Below, piece after piece: positions 1 to 4,694 of a stretch of 7,798 bases of DNA. The translations under genes and the position numbers were made by a program. The notes beneath the pieces were generated by a model that saw only the letters and a list, made by a program, of their open reading frames with translations, had not been told where the DNA came from and searched no databases. This DNA is from Candidatus Woesearchaeota archaeon (lineage in GTDB: Archaea; Nanobdellota; Nanobdellia; Woesearchaeales; WAPJ01): positions 1 to 7,798 of the forward strand of contig WIAN01000018.1 in NCBI GenBank assembly GCA_015519985.1, given 5' to 3'. The number at the start of each line of letters is the position of its first letter. The stretch's first letter is position 1.

Positions 1-664
1 GAGTAATCAAAACAACAACATCATCTAAACCTTTAGTTAATTTTCCTGTTTTCTCTATAAAATCAGGATTTGCATAAAAACCATCGTCAGGAATAAATTG
101 TCTTCCAGGAATTTTAAAAATTTGATAGCCAGGCAAACTAACAAAATCAACATCATCACCATCAAATATTCTAAATTTTGTCATATCAAAAACATTAGAA
201 TATTTTTTAGTTATTTCTTTAAGAGCAGATTCATAATCACTTTTTCTTTCATGATTTCCAGGAATAACAAAAACAGGCAAACCCTTTTTAGCAACAACTT
301 CTAAAACTTCTTTAATTTCTTCCTTATCAGGTTTAGAATCTTTTCTTCCATATCTTAAAGTTTCATTATAAGACAAATCTCCTGTAAGAATAATCCCATC
401 TAAACCTAAACTTTTAAATTTTTGAGCAAACAATTCTGCTTTATAAACTTCTCCATGAATATCAGAAATAACACCGTACTTTGCAATATTATCTTCATCA
501 GAAGTTAATTGTACTATTTTGTTTTCTCTAAACTTATATTTTTCTCCATTAACAGTTATTGGTTCATTAACTTTTGTTTCTAAACTTTTTTTACTTTTAC
601 AACCAACACTGCTTAATGTAAGTGCTCCTGCTAAAACAAAAGACATTATTTTTTTCCAATTCAT
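1..664 (-). CDS. Exported lipoprotein-like metallophosphoesterase (partial, C-terminus beyond left edge)
   Basis: Calcineurin-like metallophosphoesterase, a two-metal hydrolase of phosphomono- or diesters; the substrate cannot be told from sequence. The 221 visible codons start at the ATG at 664-662. Residues 1-21 look like a signal peptide (MNWKK, then a hydrophobic stretch from I6 to V20) ending in LSSVGC, a lipobox-like site with Cys22 as the likely lipidated residue. A Lys/Ser-rich linker follows. The catalytic motifs come in family order: GVISDIHG (D68, H70), LTGDLS (G95, D96) and GNHE (N137, H138). The later His motifs (GHxH) must lie beyond the left edge. The protein is therefore probably membrane-anchored and acts outside the cell. 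It reads away from the window and follows the HAD gene by 67 bases, with its own TATA-like box. No Shine-Dalgarno sequence precedes it, which fits a leaderless mRNA. Family call is firm; lipidation is inferred. Confidence 0.88.
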   Translation of the reverse strand, partial: MNWKKIMSFVLAGALTLSSVGCKSKKSLETKVNEPITVNGEKYKFRENKIVQLTSDEDNIAKYGVISDIHGEVYKAELFAQKFKSLGLDGIILTGDLSYNETLRYGRKDSKPDKEEIKEVLEVVAKKGLPVFVIPGNHERKSDYESALKEITKKYSNVFDMTKFRIFDGDDVDFVSLPGYQIFKIPGRQFIPDDGFYANPDFIEKTGKLTKGLDDVVVLIT

Positions 665-684
665 ACTGTTTTGTTAAAAACAAT

Positions 685-695
685 AATTTATAAAA
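685..695 (-). promoter_or_regulatory. TATA-like box of the metallophosphoesterase gene
   Basis: The minus strand reads TTTTATAAATT, an archaeal TATA-box-like element. Its centre (about 690) is 26 bases upstream of the A of the start codon at 664. Archaeal transcription normally starts 25-27 bases downstream of the TATA centre, so the transcript would begin at or next to the ATG. This supports the chosen start and the absence of a ribosome binding site. Confidence 0.55.
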
Positions 696-731
696 CTTTC
701 TATTTTTTACTACTTTAAAGTTGTTGTATTT

Positions 732-1373
732 TTATTTTAATCCTAAAAACTCCATTAACTTTTTATCATTATAATCCTTAACAACTAAATCTGCTCCGAA
801 AGAATATAACTCTTCAAAAGAATATCTTTCTGTCTTCAAAGCAACAACTTTACAACCTGCTTTTTTACCAGCAATAATTCCGTTTTTTGTATCTTCAAAA
901 ACAACACCTTTATTAGAATTAAAAAATTTTAACGCTTTCAAATAACCTTCGGGATTAGGTTTAGGATTAACAATAACATCAGAAGAAAACAAAGGAAAAT
1001 CAAAATTGTATTTTTCTAACATACATTTAGAAGTTTTTTCAGTACCATTAGTAACAAAAGCAATTTTAAAATTATTATTCTTCAAAAAAAGAATAAAATC
1101 AAAAGCACCACTAACTAATTTTACTTTACTACAATATTTTTCTAAAAAAATTTTATTCCTCTCAAAAATAAGATTTTCAATTTTACTATCACTAAAAGAA
1201 GTAATTTTTTTAAAAATTTGAAAAAAATTCATACCTAAAGCTTCCTTAAAAAAAAATTTTTTAGAAATATTAAAACCATACTTTTCTAAAACATCCTTAA
1301 AAGAAAGAAAATGATATTCTTCAGATAAAAAAACAGTACCATCAACATCAAACAAAAAAGTATCAAAAACCAT
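732..1373 (-). CDS. HAD-superfamily phosphatase (beta-phosphoglucomutase / phosphoglycolate phosphatase-like)
   Basis: A 213-residue haloacid-dehalogenase-type hydrolase, probably a cytosolic small-molecule phosphatase or mutase. Motif I is FDVDGT, with nucleophile D9 and acid/base D11. An alpha-helical cap follows (about residues 17-85). Motif II is VTNGT (T108). Motif III is the Lys of NPKPNPEGY (K138). Motif IV is FEDTKNGIIAGKKAG (E160, D161), the form typical of the beta-PGM/phosphoglycolate phosphatase subgroup. Substrate is unknown. The frame is open upstream to an ATG at 1421, which would add 16 hydrophobic residues. I chose the inner ATG at 1373-1371 because motif I normally sits within the first dozen residues and a TATA-like box lies 28 bases upstream, inside the longer version. 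The gene is extremely A+T-rich and phenylalanine-rich (30 of 213 residues by hand count). It lies downstream of the restriction operon but appears to have its own promoter. Confidence 0.9.
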   Translation of the reverse strand: MVFDTFLFDVDGTVFLSEEYHFLSFKDVLEKYGFNISKKFFFKEALGMNFFQIFKKITSFSDSKIENLIFERNKIFLEKYCSKVKLVSGAFDFILFLKNNNFKIAFVTNGTEKTSKCMLEKYNFDFPLFSSDVIVNPKPNPEGYLKALKFFNSNKGVVFEDTKNGIIAGKKAGCKVVALKTERYSFEELYSFGADLVVKDYNDKKLMEFLGLK

Positions 1374-1395
1374 AAAAAAAACAGAAAAAAACAAA

Positions 1396-1406
1396 GTTTT
1401 TAAAAG
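1396..1406 (-). promoter_or_regulatory. TATA-like box of the HAD phosphatase gene
   Basis: The minus strand reads CTTTTAAAAAC. Its centre (about 1401) is 28 bases upstream of the A of the ATG at 1373, the spacing expected for a leaderless archaeal transcript. No Shine-Dalgarno sequence lies before that ATG. The box argues against the longer open frame beginning at 1421, which would contain it. Confidence 0.5.
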
Positions 1407-1456
1407 TAATGGAAGAAACAAGTTAAATCAATAAGATCAATAATAAAAGCATAGAT

Positions 1457-2287
1457 TTATTTTTTTTTAATTTTATTAATAAACTCATCTATTTTTTTAT
1501 TTATTTCTTCTAACAGAGTTTCATAGTCGTTTATGTCTTCTGATTCAAGCATGCGATTATGTGCAATACAATTTCTTATCTTTTCTAATCTACTCATTAT
1601 TTGCTTTATATCTGTAATGAATGTTTTATATTCTTCTTTTCTTATTCCTCTTTCAATTATTTTTTCTTTAAATTCCTTAAAGTTTTTTGAGATTTTGGCT
1701 ATCCAATAAAAATCTTCATTTCTTAAATCTTTTAATTTTGTTAAATTTACATAATCACTAAAGAGTATATGAAAGAATTCATTCTCATACCTTTCTTCTA
1801 GATAATTTTTTCTTTTATTCATATCTTTCTGAAGATCTTTTCTTCCGTTGAATTTTGGTGTTATCTCTACTTCTTTTAGCAAGTCATCACTTGATTTGTA
1901 GGTATCAATAAAAATAAAACTAACAATTTCCCTAAGTTTCATTTCTGTTTTAAATAACTCTTTATACAATTCAGATAAAAAAGTGAGTAAATCAGAATCA
2001 TAGAATTTGAGAACTAAATTTATTTTTTCAGAATCTTTAAGATTTTCGCTAAAATCTTTTATGAATTTATTTATTTCACTACCTATTTCACTAAAGTTGA
2101 TTTCAAAACCAATAAGATGCTTATCATCTTTGAGTTGTTTTTCATATGTTATTTCGATATAAGTATCTATCTTTTCTTCAGAAAATTCGTCATAATTTTG
2201 TTCAAATGTAGTTTTTAATAATTCTTTAAGCTCTTCTTTAAAATTATAATTATCGTTAAAGATTACTTGGTAAGAAACAGAAACCAT
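1457..2287 (-). CDS. HEPN-domain protein (candidate RNase), last gene of the operon
   Basis: A 276-residue protein whose C-terminal half looks like a HEPN domain. The diagnostic motif is RNCIAHNR, with R238 and H243 in an Rx4H arrangement, the catalytic pair of HEPN RNases. A helix carrying ExxxLRE (E115, R119) lies before it, as in HEPN families of the Swt1 / abortive-infection type. The N-terminal 95 residues or so are acidic, alpha/beta in character and not recognised. The last 20 residues form a Lys-rich helix. I chose the ATG at 2287, one base after the stop of the PIN gene. An in-frame TTG at 2299 would add four residues and overlap that gene. GGTGG at 2297-2293 is a plausible ribosome binding site inside the end of the PIN gene. 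The close coupling suggests the two proteins act together; whether this one is toxin or partner cannot be told. HEPN assignment is good, exact family uncertain. Confidence 0.78.
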   Translation of the reverse strand: MVSVSYQVIFNDNYNFKEELKELLKTTFEQNYDEFSEEKIDTYIEITYEKQLKDDKHLIGFEINFSEIGSEINKFIKDFSENLKDSEKINLVLKFYDSDLLTFLSELYKELFKTEMKLREIVSFIFIDTYKSSDDLLKEVEITPKFNGRKDLQKDMNKRKNYLEERYENEFFHILFSDYVNLTKLKDLRNEDFYWIAKISKNFKEFKEKIIERGIRKEEYKTFITDIKQIMSRLEKIRNCIAHNRMLESEDINDYETLLEEINKKIDEFINKIKKK

Positions 2288-2288
2288 T

Positions 2289-2747
2289 TTAGCCACCAAC
2301 TTCGATTATATTTATTTCATCTTCTCCTTCAAAATCTTTTTTGTTTGTAGTAAGAATATTTTTTATTCCATTGTTCTTTATACATGCTATATGAATTGCA
2401 TCACCTATACCTGGCCGAGAATTTAATATTATTTCCTGAAGTTGCACAAAAAAATCGCTAAACTCATAATTTCTTTCTTTACCTTTGATATCTACAATAT
2501 TTAAAGAGTAATTTCCTATCTTCTTTGTTCTTAATATCTTTTGAACTAAATTGTATACTCTGCTATCACTCATGCCCTTACCTATTAATACACTTACAAG
2601 TTCCGTAAATGTGAAATCAGAAGTAACAAATTCAAATTCTTTAGATAGCTTTCTTAATATACTTTTTACAGATTTATGGTATTGATCATCTTCTTTATAG
2701 TAAGCGATGAAAATGCATGTATCTAAGTATAATCTTTCTAACTGCAT
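2289..2747 (-). CDS. PIN-domain ribonuclease (VapC-like)
   Basis: A 152-residue single PIN domain, the usual length for this family of Mg-dependent endoribonucleases, many of which are toxins. The acidic residues are in place: D9 in LYLDTCIFIAY, E49 in FTFTELV, and D116 in GIGDAIHIA. The fourth position, usually Asp in a T-x-D type motif, reads TTNKKDF, so N135 (or D138) must fill that role. Start is ATG at 2747-2745 with a strong GAGGAG ribosome binding site six bases upstream. It begins two bases after the 33-residue basic ORF and ends one base before the HEPN gene. No classic acidic or DNA-binding antitoxin is adjacent. Either the HEPN protein or the basic microprotein is the partner, or the restriction complex itself controls it. 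Family call is firm; the biological role is inference. Confidence 0.88.
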   Translation of the reverse strand: MQLERLYLDTCIFIAYYKEDDQYHKSVKSILRKLSKEFEFVTSDFTFTELVSVLIGKGMSDSRVYNLVQKILRTKKIGNYSLNIVDIKGKERNYEFSDFFVQLQEIILNSRPGIGDAIHIACIKNNGIKNILTTNKKDFEGEDEINIIEVGG

Positions 2748-2749
2748 AG

Positions 2750-2851
2750 TTATCTCCTCTTCTTTTTTCGGAGATATGCCTTTACCTTTACTTTTCTATT
2801 TCCAATTTTTTTATAATGGCTTTTAACTCGCACATATTTTTTTCTTGCCAT
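2750..2851 (-). CDS. 33-residue highly basic microprotein between hsdS and the PIN gene
   Basis: A short ORF beginning MARKKYVRVKSHYKK and ending LRKKKRR. It has 17 Lys/Arg in 33 residues and no Asp or Glu, suggesting binding to nucleic acid or to an acidic partner. It contains two related halves: VRVKSHYKK (residues 7-15) and VKVKAYLRK (21-29). The ORF is supported by a GGAGGG ribosome binding site six bases before its ATG, within the last codons of hsdS, and by its fit: two bases after the hsdS stop and two bases before the PIN start. Its own stop follows directly on the PIN gene's GAGGAG signal. The V-x-V-K-x-H/Y-x-R/K pattern resembles short basic tails in phage, plasmid and archaeal proteins; this is from memory. 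Function unknown. An antitoxin or nucleic-acid-binding cofactor for the PIN protein is possible. Confidence 0.72.
   Translation of the reverse strand: MARKKYVRVKSHYKKIGNRKVKVKAYLRKKKRR
2754..2759 (-). promoter_or_regulatory. Shine-Dalgarno site of the PIN gene
   Basis: The minus strand reads GAGGAG six bases before the PIN start codon. It lies entirely inside the last codons (KKKRR) of the 33-residue ORF, so ribosomes finishing that ORF would sit on it. This implies translational coupling of the two genes. Confidence 0.75.
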
Positions 2852-2853
2852 AC

Positions 2854-4203
2854 TTAACCCTCCAAAATTATTTTCTCAACTTCTTTTTTTGCTTTTTCTA
2901 AAATTTTTTTTGCTTCTTTTTGCAGCTGTTCTGCTTTTTCCATTCTTCTTTTTACTTCTTCAGCTATTTTGTTTTGTATTTCGAGAGGTGGAAAGGGTAT
3001 TTTGAGGTTTAATAAAGACTCTCTATTAATTGCTGACATAATCGCGCCAGTTGTTTCTTTCTTTAATATTGCTTGATAAATTAAACTCCTAAATAGAGAC
3101 CATAAATAATGATTATTGTATTTATTAGACTTTTTAATAATATAAAAGCCTGTTGAGGCTATTATGTTATTATCTTTGTTAACTAATGCAATTGATTTTA
3201 GAGAACCATTAAGAGAAGCTAATAATAAATCTCCTTTATTCACTTTCTGTCTTGCTCTGCTAGGTGCTTCTGAAGAATTAATTAATTTGTATTCTTTTAT
3301 AATTCCTAAATCTTTATCAATTGAAGCGAGATCAATATATTGTATTTGCTCATATTTTCTAATATCTTCTAGCCTATTATTTATATCTAAAACATCTTTA
3401 ACCTTAACTAACTTAAATCTTCCTTTCTCAATTACTTTCTCAATCTCCTCAAACTTTGGCTGATAATAATAAGAATCTATTCTTTTGCCTTTAACATCAT
3501 CGGCATAAACAACAAAAGTCATTTGGTCTTTTAACTCAGGCATTTGTATGCCAATCTCAGAAAGAACATAATCGTTTATTGAATCAAGAAGTTGTCGGGC
3601 TTCGAATTCTTTTTGTTTTTTTGTTTTATAGGCATTGTCCATTATTTGGACTATGGGGTTTTGGATTGAGAGGGGCGGGAGAGGAATTTTAATTTGCTTA
3701 ACTGCTTCTTGAGATAAACTCCCCATTATTCCCCCTATCTTATATTTATTAAATTGTTTTTTACCGATTGAAGAATTTAGGACAATTTCAATGAATTTAG
3801 GATTAACTTCTTTTGATAATTCTATTTTAAAAATTTCAGAGCTAATAATAAAATCTTCATCTTTGTTTAAACTTAAAGCTACTCCAAAAGTCCCTTTTCT
3901 TGTTAATAATAAATCATCTTTTTTTAATTTGATATTTTTGTTAATTTCAAAAGAAGGATTAATTTTTTTAACATCTGTTAAATCAAGCTCAAAAGGTTTA
4001 ATATTTGATACCCTTAAGTAAGTTGATCCTTCATCAGTAAATTTCCTGTAATCAAAACCATTTGTTATACTTTTAATAATCTGACCGAAAGAAACGATTC
4101 TAATTTTTGATAGTTTCTTCTCAAACTCCCTAAACTCGGGCCTATAATAAAAAGGGTCAATTCTTCCCTCAATTTCATTTTTGTAAACAACAAAGCATTC
4201 CAT
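2854..4203 (-). CDS. hsdS: Type I-style DNA specificity subunit HsdS
   Basis: A 449-residue specificity subunit that reads the DNA target and docks the methyltransferase. It is built as two half-subunits. Each opens with a related leader: VVYKNEIEGRIDPFYYRPEF (residues 5-24) and VVYADDVKGKRIDSYYYQPK (231-250). Target recognition domain 1 spans about 36-175, with YLRVSNI (62-68) and DDLLLTRKGTFGVA (96-109). Domain 2 spans about 262-402, with GDLLLASLNGSLKS (324-337) and TGAIMSAIN (385-393). Each is followed by the conserved PLPPLSIQ (175-182) or PFPPLEIQ (403-410) turn and a long coiled-coil helix (183-215; 411-448) that sets the spacing between domains. The two domains differ, predicting an asymmetric bipartite target. 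The ATG overlaps the preceding stop as TAATG, with GAGGA upstream. Length is normal for HsdS. Its neighbour is a nuclease-methyltransferase fusion rather than a plain HsdM. Confidence 0.94.
   Translation of the reverse strand: MECFVVYKNEIEGRIDPFYYRPEFREFEKKLSKIRIVSFGQIIKSITNGFDYRKFTDEGSTYLRVSNIKPFELDLTDVKKINPSFEINKNIKLKKDDLLLTRKGTFGVALSLNKDEDFIISSEIFKIELSKEVNPKFIEIVLNSSIGKKQFNKYKIGGIMGSLSQEAVKQIKIPLPPLSIQNPIVQIMDNAYKTKKQKEFEARQLLDSINDYVLSEIGIQMPELKDQMTFVVYADDVKGKRIDSYYYQPKFEEIEKVIEKGRFKLVKVKDVLDINNRLEDIRKYEQIQYIDLASIDKDLGIIKEYKLINSSEAPSRARQKVNKGDLLLASLNGSLKSIALVNKDNNIIASTGFYIIKKSNKYNNHYLWSLFRSLIYQAILKKETTGAIMSAINRESLLNLKIPFPPLEIQNKIAEEVKRRMEKAEQLQKEAKKILEKAKKEVEKIILEG
2858..2863 (-). promoter_or_regulatory. 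Shine-Dalgarno site of the 33-residue ORF
   Basis: The minus strand reads GGAGGG six bases before the ATG at 2851, near-perfect complementarity to the 16S rRNA tail. It is formed by the last codons of hsdS (Leu-Glu-Gly). It is the main evidence that the short ORF is translated. Confidence 0.78.
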
Positions 4204-4694
4204 TATAAAATCTTCCTCATTACTCTTATTGCTAAATGTATTATCATCAAGCTCTCATTTTCGCTTATTTCTCTAGATATATCATGAATTAATTCGTTTC
4301 GATCCAATCTTAACCCGTTTAAATAGTGTTCTTCAGTTTGATCTATTAGATTGTCTTTCTTTGCTTTTTCTATTAACGCTTTAAAATTGTTATCTTCGTA
4401 TTTTTCTCGCAGTAAATTTTCTATAACTGCCACAGAGAAAACACAAGCACCTCTAAAAAAACCACATATAAACATATTACATGACTCTACAAATACGTTA
4501 TATGAAAAAGGTTTTTGTCTTAGCTTATTTAGAATGGATAGATCACCAATCCTTTGTTTTCTCATAAGCCTTTGTTGTTTTTCTGTTCTACATTGTTCTA
4601 GTTCTTCTTTTTCTGATTGCTTAGCAGAAGCTAAGCTGGCACCCATTAAACCCCCCAAGATTATTCCGCTCCAAAAATCGCTTTCATTTGTCAT
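4203..4694 (-). CDS. HEPN-like (DUF4145-type) protein with N-terminal membrane-type segment
   Basis: A 163-residue protein of unknown function between the methyltransferase fusion and hsdS. Residues 8-24 (WSGIILGGLMGASLASA) form a hydrophobic, glycine-zipper-like helix, a possible membrane anchor. A charged, Gln/Lys/Arg-rich stretch follows (25-60). The C-terminal part resembles HEPN / DUF4145 domains: a hydrophobic helix running into VIENLLREKY (90-99), then FKALIEKAKKDNLID (104-118) and LRLDRNELIHD (128-138). That last segment holds an Rx4H motif (R132, H137), the catalytic pair of HEPN RNases. Such proteins are known near type I restriction genes. Its position recalls the HEPN anticodon nuclease PrrC of the prr restriction locus, but it lacks PrrC's NTPase domain. 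The start overlaps the upstream gene as ATGA, with AAGGGG seven bases before. A purely structural HEPN role is possible. Confidence 0.72.
   Translation of the reverse strand: MTNESDFWSGIILGGLMGASLASAKQSEKEELEQCRTEKQQRLMRKQRIGDLSILNKLRQKPFSYNVFVESCNMFICGFFRGACVFSVAVIENLLREKYEDNNFKALIEKAKKDNLIDQTEEHYLNGLRLDRNELIHDISREISENESLMIIHLAIRVMRKIL
4213..4218 (-). promoter_or_regulatory. Shine-Dalgarno site of hsdS
   Basis: The minus strand reads GAGGAA, nine bases before the hsdS ATG and inside the end of the upstream HEPN-like gene. Together with the TAATG stop-start overlap it supports coupled re-initiation and fixes the hsdS start. Confidence 0.6.

Noticed and set aside
98..304. Plus-strand open frame of 68 codons
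   Set aside because: It lies antisense to the metallophosphoesterase, whose motifs are intact; it has low-complexity composition and no start signal.
1374..1421. Longer start for the HAD gene at 1421, giving a hydrophobic 16-residue N-terminus that resembles a signal segment
   Set aside because: Motif I then lies at residue 25 instead of 9, and the extension contains the TATA-like box placed 28 bases before the inner ATG. The hydrophobic look follows from A/T-rich leader DNA.
1427..1441. Direct repeat ATCAAT-AAG-ATCAAT
   Set aside because: Six-base repeats are expected by chance in DNA this A/T-rich. No CRISPR-like array or other repeat array was found in the window.
1374..1456. Possible transcription terminator after the operon
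   Set aside because: The minus strand is T-rich here, but so is most of the region. There is no hairpin and no clear T-tract, so I cannot separate a terminator from background.
2285..2299. TTG start at 2299 for the last HEPN gene
   Set aside because: A proper ATG follows four codons later at 2287, one base after the PIN stop, with GGTGG at good spacing.
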